From contig MU001514.1 of the NCBI GenBank assembly GCA_010093485.1, positions 106,357 to 170,356 on the forward strand: a stretch of 64,000 nt of DNA, in the 5' to 3' direction. The DNA is from Karstenula rhodostoma CBS 690.94. Its lineage: Eukaryota; Ascomycota; Dothideomycetes; Pleosporales; Didymosphaeriaceae. Positions 32,359 to 44,760 of the stretch are shown here, in pieces (the stretch's first letter is position 1; the number at the start of each line of letters is the position of its first letter). A program made the translations under genes and the position numbers. The notes beneath the pieces were generated by a model. It had not been told where the DNA came from and did no database searches. It saw only the letters and a program-made list of their open reading frames with translations.

Positions 32359-34038
32359 AGCGCGCTGCAACTCCAGGCTCGTAGATTGGCTTCGCAGGTC
32401 GGTGTAGTTGTTGGTCGTCGACGGAGTGTGCAGTAGCGCTTTGGCAGTTGTGCTGCTCGTGTTGTCGCAACTGCAAGTCTTGGCTTGGGGATCGGAGCGG
32501 GCTCGCCTAATTAGCTCCTTCTGTATTGGACTGGAGCTGCACAGGAACCGGTGGATCCCAACAGTGTCCCTCAACACCAACCTTGGGGGCGTGTCTTGTC
32601 TCTCTGATGGTGCGTAGTACACCTGCCAGGCTGGATAGGCCCCTAGAGAATTCACGGTCCTCGCCCCCACCGAATGCTCACGTATTGGACCCGGCATTCG
32701 CGAAAGAAACAAGTGCAATGAGAGTACAGTATCTCAGCTTCGCACTGCCTTTTCTATGTGCGGTAAAAGCTTATGAGCTTTGCATACATGTTTCCTTCAT
32801 CTGAGCAGGTGAGTCGTGCATGCCGTACGCTGACTTTCCGCGTGGCAACCCAGATTATTTTAGAAGGCGTTGCGCAGGCCGAGTAGGTACCAAAGCGATG
32901 GGCGCACGCCTCATACTTCGTGAACTAGGAGGAACAGCCTTCTTTCCTTTTTTCGTTTTCAGAAGCCATGTAGTTAGGTTCTGTGAAAGGCAGCCGTGGT
33001 GTGGATCCTGAGACTCATCACTTGCTCTGGGGGGCAGTGCCTGTCGAAAAGAATACCTTGAAGCAGACTGTGATTATGTGCAGAGCCAGGTCTTTATCTT
33101 GATCAACCTAACAAGACCGAACCAATGTGACCCCAGTCGAGGTACAACAGGTCTACCTTTCATTTGATCAGAATGCCAACCACGTGACACTGTACAGCGC
33201 GTGTACGTTGGACAATGCGTCTCAAGGCTGCACTGCCAAATGCGTTCTGGCCTTTACGTCACATTCGAGAGCTGCATCATGCAAAGAGCCTCACCATCGC
33301 GGTGCTCGCCTCGACCTCCAGCAACCTTGCGTCTACGGGTAGTGGCTTGAGATCGCTCTACATCCACACATTTCGACTCATAATGATCTTCATACTGTTC
33401 TAACTCTATGCATGCAAGCTTGCATGACTCGGCGCATTCTCTTGTCCCAACACGGTTAGCATCAGATCTGATGAAAGATGACTCACGACCGGCCAATCAG
33501 AGAAAGGCCACCCATTTGCGTGGTGAAAGGGCGGAGCAATGGGTTTTTGGGGGCGCGGTGGGAGGGTTGTGGGAGATGGTCGACGTTAGGAGACGAAGAG
33601 CAATGTAGGGAGTTGACCACAATTGATGCTTCTTCAAAGATATCTAGTAGGGAGCAGACAGGGCCAAACTCGCCCACATCTAGTGCTCTCTGAGCGAAGT
33701 ACGCGGCAATGTAAGCGAAGAGGAACGCTCCGGTCTCATCTCGACTCACCATGATGAGGAGCGAGCAGATACAGCCTTCACGAAGGTATAATATAAGACT
33801 TCGTAGAGTAGATATGCCAAAGAATCAAGATATCAATTGAACTACCGTGATCATCTTAACTGCGTGAGTAATACCATCCCCATCCCGAAGCCATGAGGAT
33901 TAAACCCCATTTTTGCCGATATGAGCGGGTCGAACGAACACGCAATGATCGAGCATTTCCGACATCGTCTGATAACATGGCCAGCTTAGACCAGACAAAA
34001 AAGAACGGTACATAGGAAAGAAGCTGACACCGATAGAG
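32359..34038. other. Intergenic, 1.7 kb, no supported gene
   Basis: Only short frames are present, mostly Arg/Ser-rich shadows. One of them (MRVQYLSFALPFLCAVKAYE, near 32718) looks like a signal peptide but stops after 28 codons. A short plus-strand exon with unknown continuation cannot be excluded. Confidence 0.5.
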
Positions 34039-34897
34039 TTACTTCTTCGCAGCAAGCAGTGCGCGGAGAGTCTCAACCTCGCCTTCAAGCCTAGCACAGC
34101 GAAATTTGAGAGCGTCGCGCTCGGTTTGCGTGTCTTTGAGCTGAGATTCCAGCGTGCTCATCTGATCGACACGTTTCTGGCGATAGCGGCGAGCCGCCAT
34201 TGTGTTGGCCTTTCGCTTTTCAACGCGCGACGGGTCGGTGAGAGGAGTGGCAGAAGCTTTTGCGGCGGGCAATTTGGTGGAGTTTGTTTCTGACGACGAC
34301 GAGTTCAGGCTGTATGAGTTTGACGAAGTGGAAGAACCAGAATTCGAGAGACCTGAACAGATCAATAAGTGATCGCGAACAAGAGGCGGCTGTACATACC
34401 TTTCTCCATAGATTGTGACATGTGCATGTTGTAGATTGTAGTATCCGGAAGTGATGGGATTGTTAAACCGTCCAGTCCGCCGGTAGACACCAGAGGGTAA
34501 GTCGACAAGTCATCGCAGGAAAACGTGACAGTGGCAGGCTGCAACGAGAAGGCGCTCCAATCGGAAGTATCGTAAACCGAGTGTGGTTGAGGGGTAGCAA
34601 GAAGGTCACCCGTCAGGGCAGATAGAGAAGTAGAAGAAGAAGACGGAAACGGAACAGAGTTAACCCCGGAGGAGGCATACGAAGGCGAATATGATGATAT
34701 TTGGTCCCAGCCACAGCTAACAGCTGTACCATGGAGGTCTGAGGCGGCCGCCGAGTTGTCGTGGAGAGAACCAGGGGAAAGCCCGCTGGCTTGGGACTGG
34801 TATGAAGCTTGAGATTGTTCGCTGCATCTTGGGATGGTGTGTTGCGGGTCCTGATACCCGCTTGGAAAATCTAGGAACTCGTCAAATAGAATTTGTT
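34039..34897 (-). CDS. GCN4/CPC1-type bZIP transcription factor, first exon unresolved
   Basis: Two resolved exons, 34400-34897 and 34039-34352 (47-bp intron), encode about 270 residues. The bZIP is at the C-terminus: KRKANTMAARRYRQKRVDQM carries the N-x7-R signature and the NTxAARR core typical of GCN4/CPC1, followed by a short leucine zipper ending at LLAAKK. The N-terminal part has an acidic-hydrophobic block (EQILFDEFLDF) suited to activation, then a Ser/Pro-rich stretch. GCN4-type factors bind TGACTCA and drive amino-acid synthesis genes. No ATG lies in frame between the upstream stop and the internal MHMSQSM, so a short 5' exon must splice to the TTTTGCAG acceptor at 34898, or a non-AUG start is used. 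The gene is divergent from the uL29m gene. Confidence 0.8.
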
Positions 34898-35132
34898 CTG
34901 CAAAAGGCCCCCTCGGGTAAAGAGGGCAGTCGGTGGATGAGGGTCAGAAGCAGAAGACGGCGCGGGGCTCTTTATGCTTCAGCCGAAGGGCTGATCACGT
35001 GCGACGTGCGACGGGAAACGGAGACAGGCCCCTGTCTAGCGCGCATGGTTCCCAGCGGATCGTTAACTTTTGTCTGCAGCAGCGCAGCACAGCCTGCCAT
35101 CAGCTGCAACGGTGGGAGCTCAGCCCTGCACC

Positions 35133-36099
35133 ATGGCCATACCGACATCACGAATTCTGCGGCCGTCGCTGACGTCTGCACCCCGCGACACCGCTCTTTC
35201 GCTTTTCGCATCCTCGGCGCAATGCACACGGCGCGCCCCCCTAGCACGCTTCTCCACATCGCCATCATTACTGAAGGGGCCGGGACGGGGAGATAACAAC
35301 AAGAACCGGGGCGTGTCAGGAGTACGACACACAGGACTGCGGCCGAGGCAGACGCTCTCCGTCAAAAGGAAGGACTACGAGAACCAGAAGTTGCCCACGC
35401 CAGTGCAGCCCACCTCGCAGATCAGCGGCGATCCTGAGCATGGGCTCTACGGCTTCTTCAAGGACAAGAAGCTGTTGCTGACGCCGGTCGAAGAGGGACG
35501 ACATGGTGCGTGAATGTCACCAGCAATTGCTGATGATGAGGAAGTGGGCTGACGATAACCCAGGACGAGCGTGGACCGTCAACGAACTGCGAAATCGCGA
35601 TTGGGAGACTTTGCAGCAGCTATGGTGGGTATGTGTCAGGGAAAGGAATCGCCTCGCCACCGCGCACTTCGAACACAGGAGACAGGGCGCCGGCCACGGC
35701 AAGACCGAGATGGAGGAGCGGGATGAGACGATACAGGAGACGATGAAAGCCATCCTTGACACCCTTGCTGAGCGGAACACGGCCTATGAAGAGGCGTACA
35801 AGCTGGCGAAACACGATCCGACTATCGACCTTGGCCGTCCTGGGCACCAATACCAGGAGTCTTCATACGACGCAGAGGCAAGTCTGCGACAGACTTTCTT
35901 GCGGAAATCATGCTAACTATCGCAGGATATGTATCAAGAAGATGACAACCTGAGTGATCCAAATGGCGTGATACCGAAAGAGGCATCGGAAGGGCAGCCT
36001 CCACAAGCAGAGACGATATCCGTATCGCAGCCCTCAACCGTACCCATACCAGAGGCAGCACCTTCCAAAGAGCTGCCCAAGCAGCCAAATGCATCGTGA
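35133..36099 (+). CDS. MRPL4: Mitochondrial large-subunit ribosomal protein uL29m
   Basis: Three exons, 35133-35505, 35564-35877 and 35926-36099, give 286 residues. The N-terminus (MAIPTSRILRPSLTSAPRD, then RRAPLARFSTSP) is an Arg/Ser-rich mitochondrial presequence. The core matches the MRP-L47/uL29 domain: YGFFKDKKLLLTPVEEGRHGRAWTVNELRNRDWETLQQLWWVCVRERNRL, and then a long helix with TMKAILDTLAERNTAYEEA. The last exon encodes an acidic Pro/Ser-rich tail ending KQPNAS. Intron 2 appears to use a GC-AG donor (GCAAGT) with a TGCTAAC branch box. The only GT alternative nearby shifts the frame into a stop. The protein sits at the exit-tunnel side of the mitoribosome. Confidence 0.88.
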
Positions 36100-36544
36100 T
36101 AACACGAAGACAACCCGAACACTGTGATCAGAGGGAACACGCTGCATGAAAGCTCAAGTCGGACAGCGCGGTTAAGGAGCCCTAGTAGTGGCTAGCTTGG
36201 CAACGGCAGGTGCACATGTTTCGGTACGAAGCTGTAATTACTACTGTAGTATATGTTGGAATAAATGCAAGCTCGCGAGCGAGTACATGGAGATACGCAT
36301 TTGATAGTTGTCTCGATGCAGTAGACAGAACGCTTGGGTCCTGCCGCAACGCGCGACGCGCTCAGAAAGCGCATGGCGAGTAGGGCTCCAGCGAATAGCG
36401 GCGCGAGTTAACGAAGCTCCGACCAGCACTCAAGCACCCCCACTTGCCCGCAACCTGCTCACCGCTCTGCCTGCACCGCAACAACTCTTCCGTTTGCTCT
36501 TCCACTAGACGACCACTTACATCTGATCCGCTAGACTGTTCATC

Positions 36545-38318
36545 ATGGATGAGATCGCACCCGAGTACGATGTCCTGGTGCTGGGAACAGGTACGTCTCT
36601 TCCCTGCCAATGCCACCAAGGGCCAGTGCTAACGCCTCACAGGCCTGACTGAATGCGTCCTTTCGGGGTAACACAAATTTACCATGCGGGCCGACCTGTA
36701 CTGACCGAATGTAGCGTGCTCAGTGTGCAGGGCAAGAAGGTGTTGCACATTGACCGCAATGACCATTACGGAGGGTACGTCATGCAACGCCTTCTCACTT
36801 CCAGACCAGATATGCTAACTTTGTGAAGCGAGGCTGCGTCGATGAACCTCGATGCGGTACGAAGAGCAGAATCGAGATTTTGTACCTCGCTGACTCCACC
36901 AGATGTACAAGAAGTATGGCGTCACGCCGGACAAGCAGGCGCAAGAGTCGCTCAGCAAAACCCGCCCGAACGACTGGAACATTGATCTTGTCCCGAAGCT
37001 CCTCATCGCCAACGGCGAACTCACCAATATTCTCATATCTACCGACGTTACAAAGTACCTTGAGTTCAAGCAGATCGCGGGCAGCTTCGTGCAGCAGGGC
37101 AGATCGCCAAATGAAAAAGTGGAAAAAGTGCCCTCGACTGGCCCCGAAGCTGTTAACTCACCACTTATGGGGATCTTTGAGAAGCGCCGAGCCAGAAATT
37201 TCTTCAAATGGATTGGCGAATACCAGCGGGACGACACAGCAACCCATCAAGGTGAGCAGTACAGCGAGCAATGAAGCAACCAGCTGACAATACTCAGGCC
37301 TTGACATTCCTCATGCCACGATGAAGGATGTCTATACCAAGTTCGGCCTCGAAGCCACGACCCAGGACTTCATTGGCCATGCAATGGCTCTATACACGAC
37401 AGATGACTACCTCAACACTAAGGGCCGGGTTCACGAAACTTTGGAGCGCATCAAGCTGTACGCTACATCCATGAACAGGTACGGCAAGTCGCCATACATC
37501 TACCCGCTCTATGGTCTCGGAGAACTCCCTCAAGGTTTCGCTCGTCTTTCAGCTATCTATGGAGGCACGTATATGCTGAACACCGACGTCGATGAATTCA
37601 TAGAGGAAGGGGGCAAGGTGATCGGTATCAAGGCTACCATGAAGCATGACGATGGGCCTGGCATGAAGTTTGAGACGAAGGCTAAGAAGATCCTGGCCGA
37701 TCCGTCGTACTTCCCTGGCAAGGTGCGGGTCACCGGACATCTTATCAAGGCGATCTACATCCTGCGAGAACCCGCACTGGACTCAGCAGAAGCGAAGAAA
37801 TTCCTTCCGTACACTAAAAAGTCCGATTCAATGCAACTCATCATCCCGCAATCCCAGGTGGGCCGTAAGAACGGTAAGGCTAGATCAGTGCTTTCTGAAC
37901 GAAAAGCTTACGAATGTAGACATCTACGTCGCTATCCTTGGTGCTGCCCAAAATGTCGCTCCCAAGGGATTCTACATTGCTATCGTCTCCACCATTGCCG
38001 AGAACGATGCCAATCCTCATCAAGAGGTGGAAGAAGGCAGAAAGGTACTGGGTGTCGAGCCCTTGGTGACCTTCATGGGTTCATCCATTCCGCTCTATGA
38101 ACCTGTTGAAGGTGGGGAGAACGACAACGTTTTCATCTCCAAGAGCTATGACGCCACGAGTCACTTCGAGACCACGACAGGTAAGCCTTCGCATGAGAAT
38201 CGATCAACTCACTCGCTAACCAATTTCAGATGACATCAAAAACATTTATCAACGCGTGGAAGGCAAGCCGCTCGTCGTCGAAGGTCTGAGGGAGGGTACT
38301 TTCAACGTGGAACAGTAG
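36545..38318 (+). CDS. GDI1: Rab GDP-dissociation inhibitor
   Basis: Eight exons: 36545-36590, 36643-36667, 36715-36774, 36829-36856, 36903-37251, 37298-37873, 37920-38180 and 38230-38318, all GT-AG, giving 477 residues. GDI extracts prenylated Rab GTPases from membranes and recycles them. Conserved blocks are YDVLVLGTGLTECVLSG, VLHIDRNDHYGGEAASMNL, the DWNIDLVPKLLIANGELTNIL and STDVTKYLEFKQIAGSF regions, and KYGKSPYIYPLYGLGELPQGF-like sequence (here NRYGKSPYIYPLYG). FISKSYDATSHFETTTDDIK follows near the end. The 25- and 28-nt exons near the 5' end are small but phase-consistent. A readthrough frame at intron 6 is a shadow; splicing gives the conserved VGRKNDIYV. Confidence 0.95.
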
Positions 38319-38910
38319 ATGTCTGCGGGTAGTGATGACTTGATGAAGAGTTGATATCAGTTTGGTATACCGCGCGCGATCGTTTGTCTGGCGAATCGGG
38401 TCATGACCTTGATACATGCATAAATTACACTTTCCTCGTTTCGCCGTTAACAGGCAGGGCCCACGCAGCTCATCTGCGCGGACACAATCCATTCACTCAG
38501 GCATAGTCATATCGTGAAAAAGCAAAATATGACAGTGCACTAGCCAACAGCCATATAGAGGCCTAGACTAATCGTCAGTCACATTGTTACTACCGTCATG
38601 GAGATTACTCAGCTGCAAAGGCGACATATATCTTCTTACCCCGTTCCAACTAGTCACTTGGCACAATCATCGATGAGCACATGCACACCTGCACACAGAG
38701 AAATCTAACCTGAAATCACTTGAATTCATGTCAGCACCCCACATCTTCACGCTGTCAGATGATCTAGCCTGAAATGGAAGCCTTCTGAAAGTTCTTGGCA
38801 GGAGTGACTTCCACGTCGCGTTGGTACTCCTCCAGGGTGCTCAAGAACTACGACACCAACGCTGCTCCGCCGTCTGTCTCATAGACGTCTGCTCCTTTGT
38901 TTCGTTCGTC
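38319..38910. other. Intergenic, no supported gene
   Basis: About 590 bp between GDI1 and MCD4, both plus strand. No convincing frame; it holds the GDI1 3' UTR and MCD4 promoter. Confidence 0.55.
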
Positions 38911-41900
38911 ATGGCGCAGGTCGGTCGCTACCGCTTTCTTACGATAGCGGTAGTTTTTCACTTGATCTACATTTACAGGTCCGTTCCGAAAAGCTCGGAA
39001 ACAACTCACGCTAACGTGTTCGTAGCATCTTCTCGATTTATTTCGTGAGCCCAGTTGTCCATGGCATGCGAGAGCACCGGCTGGAGAATCAAGAAGCGCC
39101 TGCAAAAAGATTGGTGCTGTTTGTGGGTCAGTCCACCGCTCGATTTATCGGCCGTTGGTGCTGTTGCTGATTATAACTGCAGGAGACGGCCTACGTGCGG
39201 ACAAGGCCTTCCAGTCATTTCCCGACCCAGACCCTGCGAACAGAGGTTTAGAAGAGGCAAAGGTACCCCGCCCTCTCGCGCCGTTCCTCCGCTCGCGCGT
39301 TCTCGAACATGGCACGTTCGGTGTGTCCCACACTCGCGTCCCGACCGAGTCCCGTCCAGGCCATGTTGCGCTCATAGCTGGGCTTTACGAGGACGTCTCC
39401 GCGGTTACGACGGGCTGGAAGCTCAACCCTGTACATTTCGATAGCGTGTTCAACCGCAGCAGACATACCTGGAGTTGGGGGAGTCCGGACATCCTGCCCA
39501 TGTTCGAGCAAGGCGCCGTGCCCGGCAGAGTGTATGCGGACACTTATGATGCCGAGGCGGAGGACAATTCAAAAGACGCTTGGGTACTGGACACTTGGGT
39601 CTTCGACAAAGTCAAGGCACTGTTCGCAGAAGCAAAAACAAATGCTACGTTGAACGCCGAACTGCGCCAGGACAAGAATGTATTTTTCCTCCACTTGCTC
39701 GGGCTAGATACCACTGGACATTCGCACCGCCCGTTCTCGTGGCAATACCTGCACAATATTCAGATCGTAGACCAGGGTGTTCGTGAGATGACGGAGCTAA
39801 TCGAGCAGTTCTACGATGACGGAAAGACTGCGTTTGTCTTCACAGCAGATCATGGCATGAGCGATTGGGGGAGCCATGGAGATGGACATCCGGACAACAC
39901 TCGCACACCGTTGATCGCTTGGGGCTCCGGGATCCCGGCGCCGGTTGTCAACAAGTCTGGCGTAGCGCGCGGCCACGAGGACGGTTTCTCTTCTGACTGG
40001 GCACTAGAGCACGTCCAGCGACACGATGTGGCTCAGGCTGATGTCGCCGCCCTCATGGCGTATCTGGCTGGCCTGGCTTTCCCGACAAATTCTGTCGGAG
40101 AGCTACCCCTTTCATACCTAGACACAGACCTGAAAACTAAGGCCGAGGCTCTTCTTGTTAATGCCCAAGAAATCTTAGAGATGTACCATGTAAAAGAGGA
40201 TCTGAAGAGGTCTACCGAGTTGCGGTACAAGCCCTTCCCTGGTCTGGGCGATGAGACTCATTCAGTCGAGTATCGTGTTTCCCAGATTCGGAAGTCCATC
40301 GACACGGGCGGGGCGGATGACGCTATTCGACAGAGTCAAGAGCTTATCCAGCTCGGATTGCAGGGTCTACGCTACCTGCAGACCTATGACTGGCTATTTC
40401 TCCGGACTCTGATAACTTTCGGCTATCTTGGATGGATCGCATTCGCGCTGACAACCGTCATTGACCTTCACGTCCTTCACGGGAACTCGAAGACGGTTCG
40501 CACGTTGTCCAGCGAGATCATCTTCTCATCCATACTAGTTGTATTGTATTCTGTGCTTTTCAAGCAACAGTCGCCATGGATCTACTACGCCTACGCGTTT
40601 TTCCCTGTCCTTTTCTGGGAAGAAGTCTGGGCTCGCCTTCCAGCAATCAAGCAGGGCGGTAAAGTGCTCTTTGCTAATGTGAACTCGCCCGCAGATATTG
40701 TCAGCCTATCACTTTCTACACTTGGGTTCTTTGGTCTTCTAGTTGCTTTGGTAGGTTCACGTCTCCTTAGTCGTTCACGATCTCCAGCAACTGACTCATG
40801 GATAGGGCGAGAGCTATTTCACTCGAGAGATCTACACCGTATGCTACTTACTTGCATCAAGTTGGCCGATTTTCTACGGTGAAACCTTCATGAAGAAGAA
40901 CTACGGTGCTGTCTTTTCGTGGATTGTGTCTTGCACGTTCATGAGTACGTTCACATTACTTCCAGCAAACAAGGCAGAGAGTCTGAGCAACATGTAAGCA
41001 ATGAACCCAAATGCTTGCATGATGTACTGATCATGTCACAGTATGTGCGGAGGTGCTCTTATGCTCGCCGTGGGTGTGCTTTACATGGCTTTCAAAGCAC
41101 TCAACGATATCTCGTCGAGCGATTCAGAAAGAGCTAGCACAAAGACGGGTATTGTATCCACAATCATTTATGGAGCTCAAACAGGCCTAGTCGCTCTTGC
41201 TATGATTGTCACTAGATCTAGCGTCATCAAGCTACGAGCCCGAGAAGGACTTGGCCCCGGTAACCTCTACGTCGGATGGTTCACACTTTGTAAGCTTGTC
41301 TTTTACAATTTTTTCAGTATACTGACGGACGTAGTGACGTCACTCATCCTCCCGTCGGCGTATCCGCGACACGCCAACCGACATTACCTCCAAAGGCTGA
41401 TCGTCATCTTCCTTCAATTCGCACCAACATTCATCATTCTCACCATCTCATACGAAGGCCTTTTCTACTTCTCATTCTGCTTTTGTCTCTTCAGCTGGAT
41501 GCGCTTGGAACACAGAGTCTACTTACATATATCCAATTCTCCAGGCAAGGCTGCAGTAGTAGCGAATCCTCTGAAACTAGCCGTAGCGGCAGCGTCACAC
41601 CGGCTTGCCGGGTCGAAAAAGGGCGGCTATCGATCACTCACACTAGCAGACGCCCGAATTGCGCTGTTCTTCTTTTTTTTGATACAATCCGCCTTCTTCA
41701 GCGCCAGCAACATTGCCTCGGTCTCCTCCTTCTCTCTTGACGCTGTATACCGCCTAGTGCCTATCTTCGACCCCTTCTCCCAGGGCGCACTCCTCATGCT
41801 CAAGCTGATGGTGCCGTTCGCCGCTCTGAGCGCTACTTTCGGTCTCCTCAATCGTAGGCTCGGTGTTGCACCTTCGGCACTCTTCATGGTGGTGATGGCG

Positions 41901-42161
41901 GTCAGCGATGTCATGACCTTGTCTTTCTTCTACAAAGTCAAGGACGAGGGTAGTTGGCTGGACATCGGGACTACGATTAGTCACTTCGTCATTGCAAGTC
42001 TGTTGGGCGTGTTTGTGGCCGGACTGGAGCTGGTGAGCGAGAGCATCATTGGTGGTGTAGAATTCGAAGATGAAGAGATCAAAGAGCATACGAATGGATA
42101 CGCCAATGGGAAGGCGGGGGTGAAGCTGCCGGATGCGAAAGACGCAATCAAGCAGACGTAA
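38911..42161 (+). CDS. MCD4: GPI ethanolamine phosphate transferase 1
   Basis: Five exons, 38911-38978, 39026-39126, 39183-40750, 40806-40993 and 41042-42161, give 1014 residues. Mcd4 adds ethanolamine phosphate to the first mannose of GPI precursors in the ER membrane. The N-terminus is a signal-anchor ([17 protein letters not shown]) followed by [16 protein letters not shown], the first metal-site block of the alkaline-phosphatase-like domain. [18 protein letters not shown] and [24 protein letters not shown] complete the active site. The C-terminal half has about a dozen membrane helices. Intron 3 is essential: splicing restores [23 protein letters not shown], whereas readthrough stops at 40882. 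The length fits the family (about 920-1030). Confidence 0.95.
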
Positions 42162-42420
42162 TTAGCACGCGTCTATGATAGAGAATAAATTTCTCAATAT
42201 GTACGTGCGTTCGTAGTAGTGCTTGTACGTGTGAGAGGTGTGGTTCCCGGCTATGGCCATGTTAAGTTGCAAACTTCGCTCGATATACAATCATCTCATC
42301 ATCTACAATTCTGTACATCATACCCACTAGCACCTCAGCAGCCTACGTGAACACCGCCCTTACCACGCATAGTACACCTCATACACCTCCAACTCCAGCA
42401 TTACCAACCACCTCTCACGC

Positions 42421-42632
42421 TCACTCCTGGCCTACATACACAATAACCTGAAATTCGCCCGGATACGGCACCATGGTCTTCTTCAACCCGTTCTCGGGAT
42501 CGTCCACGTACGCGTGGAAGCCCTTGTATCCCTCTGCCGCGGCGACAGCGTCGTCGACGACGATTGTGGCGCCGATGCGGAGGTTTGGCTGCAGCAGTTT
42601 GAGCGTGGAGTGGGCGAGGTGGGACCATACTA
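42421..42632 (-). pseudogene. 3' fragment of a SAM-dependent O-methyltransferase gene
   Basis: A 70-codon minus-strand frame reads GATIVVDDAVAAAEGYKGFHAYVDDPENGL, then VPYPGEFQVIVYVG and a stop. This resembles the C-terminal end of class I O-methyltransferases (the DD after the hydrophobic strand, then DPxNG). It begins at an acceptor-like AACAG at 42633. In the 1 kb upstream I find no exon with the SAM-binding or catalytic parts. It is either a decayed gene or a terminal exon whose other exons I missed. The family call rests on a short stretch. Confidence 0.4.
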
Positions 42633-42637
42633 CTGTT

Positions 42638-43675
42638 CAACAGGATCAGTTTACTGTAGCGTTGTAGGTGCCTCGGTGCGGAAAGGTTGGAGAGGACAAA
42701 TGCGCGGTTTGGACACGAGTCGAAGACGTGAAACGACCTGGAAGAAATCTTGAAAGGGGCAGATGAAGGAAAAGACGTGAACGGGATCCCATTCACTGTT
42801 TATCAATACAAACCTCACACCCTACACCTCCCCACTTACCCATTCACCATTGGCCAATGTCCATCCGGACCTAGTCATCGCGACGTCAGTCACGCTCCGG
42901 TCACGAGCAACACACAGGGTCGCGAACCCTCTACACGACGAAAGGCTATGCACTCGGTAACAACCGGCCTAGTATCAGTTCCCAGGTTCGCGCTCAGATC
43001 GAGGGCAATAACATGTGCAGTATTGACAATGCATTCAACGCTCAAGCCTAGCTATACTATGCCCCCTTGACCTATTATCCAGCAGCGAATGCTGTGTTCC
43101 CCCTCTTGGTCCCACGCTTCTTCAAAACCCCCCTATTTTGTGGATATCCAAATCGTCCATAACACGGACAGCGCGAAATATCCAAATGCACCAATCATCC
43201 CAGAACGCCGAGACAGCAAGAAGATTCGTGTCGTGAGTATTAGTTACTTGTATCGAGCCAGCCTTTGACCCTGTCGTCCACTGCTGAAGTGTGGTTGGGA
43301 ACAGGCGCTATAAAGGTGTGCAGTCGAAACATACAGTTTAAGAGACAAGGGCGGGATGAATGAGAGAGGCGCCAGATGTGGCTCCTCTGTGCGGCAGCGA
43401 GGTAGGACTCAGGGTAGCGAAAGTGTCGAGAAGGCATGAGGACTCGGCCGTAGTGCTTGCGCGCAGTCTTTGCATATAATGTTGGCCGAGGCGGACCGGG
43501 GTCACTCCTGGTTCTAGCGCGCTTCCGAGTGCAGCCATCCAAAAACACAGGATCAGGAACGGTGGAGCTTCCATCAGAAGGTCTTGTATCCAGGCACGAA
43601 CCCCCAACACCTCTCAGCGTTCTGTTACTCCCACTGCGCACTCATGTCAGTCACGCGCGTCACCAAAGATAATCT
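42638..43675. other. Intergenic, no supported gene
   Basis: About 1 kb between the methyltransferase fragment and the coiled-coil gene. Frames here are short and show no family resemblance. Confidence 0.5.
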
Positions 43676-44760
43676 TTAGTGGTACCGCGGAGGTGACCCT
43701 TGCCCGTTTTGTGCCCCGTTAGTGCTCTGATAGCCCCCGCCCCTATGCTCCGTCTCGCTTCGCATGACATCGAGTGTCTGCGGGAAGTACGGCTTAATGC
43801 CATAGGTCGACAGGTACTGTGCAGTCTTCTCAATCCGCTTGATCTCACGCTGGACGTTCCACTCCTCGCCTTCGCCAAAGCGTCTGCTCACCACATCAAC
43901 CATGGCGGTGTCAAGGCGACCGTAGAAGTCGCGACGGGCAGCAAGATCGTCTTCATCGCCCGAGTCCAAACCGCCGTGCGAGTTGAGGTTACCGCCAAGC
44001 TTGAGGACGAGATCGAAGGCGTGCCGAGGTCCTGAGGGAAGGAGGGCCAGCCGCTGGATGTCGGGCAAGAACTTGAGCATAGCGGAGGCGAAATGAGCGG
44101 AAGAGATAGAATCGTTGAGATCGTCCTGCAAGCGGTGGAGGTCAAAGTTCACGATGGTGATCTTGCGGTCCAGTTGGGCGTTAAGAGTGAGGGCTCCGTC
44201 GGCGGTGGTCGTGTCCATGATCTTCGCAACGGAAGGCGGAACATCTGCAAACGTTAGTCAACTAGCAAGTCGAATGGGAGGCTGGTAGCGGTACCTGGTC
44301 GCAATCCGCGCTTGTCGATCCAGCTGTGCACCTCGGCGCGCTGCTGCTCCAACTGCTCGACCCACGCCTGCATGTCAGCGAGCTGGCTCTCCAACTGCTC
44401 GATCTTCTCCGTGTAGGGCCGGACAGCCTGGTTGAAGGCATGGGTGAGCAGGTCGGGCATGGGCTCGGGCTTCATGCCGGAGCTCAGAGGCGGGGTGGGC
44501 TGTCCCAGCGTCATGGAGTTGAGGCCGTTTGAAATACCGCGCGAGTACTGGGGCTCCTGGGGCTGCTGGGGCCGCGGATACATGTCCTGCTCGGTAGGCG
44601 AGGAAACTCGCTGGTGCTGCTGGGTGTGCTGGGTCTGCTGGGTCTGCTGGGTGTGGGAGGACTCGGGCCTGACCTTCTCGTAGTCGTCGTAGGACTGGGA
44701 GCGCTGCGGGGCGTCGTTTTCGATGTAGCTGTTGGCACGGGAGCGGCGCTTGAAGAACAT
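43676..44760 (-). CDS. Fungal coiled-coil protein of unknown function
   Basis: Two exons, 44295-44760 and 43676-44244 (50-bp intron), give 344 residues. The start MFFKRRSRANSYIEND is basic. Next is a Gln/Thr-rich tract (TQQTQQTQHTQQHQ) encoded by a CTG/TGT-rich simple repeat, then a coiled coil (EKIEQLESQLADMQAWVEQLEQQRAEVHSWIDKRGLRPG). The second exon is a helical domain with LNAQLDRKITIVNFDLHRLQDDLND and FYGRLDTAMVDVVSRRFGEGEEW, ending in a Gly/Ser-rich tail. The domain looks conserved and globular, but I do not recognise it. No signal peptide or membrane segment. Confidence 0.72.

Noticed and set aside
37861..38100. Readthrough of GDI1 intron 6 as coding, which appears to need a 10-bp intron
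   Set aside because: A normal 46-bp intron in the same place restores the conserved VGRKNDIYV, so no tiny intron is needed.
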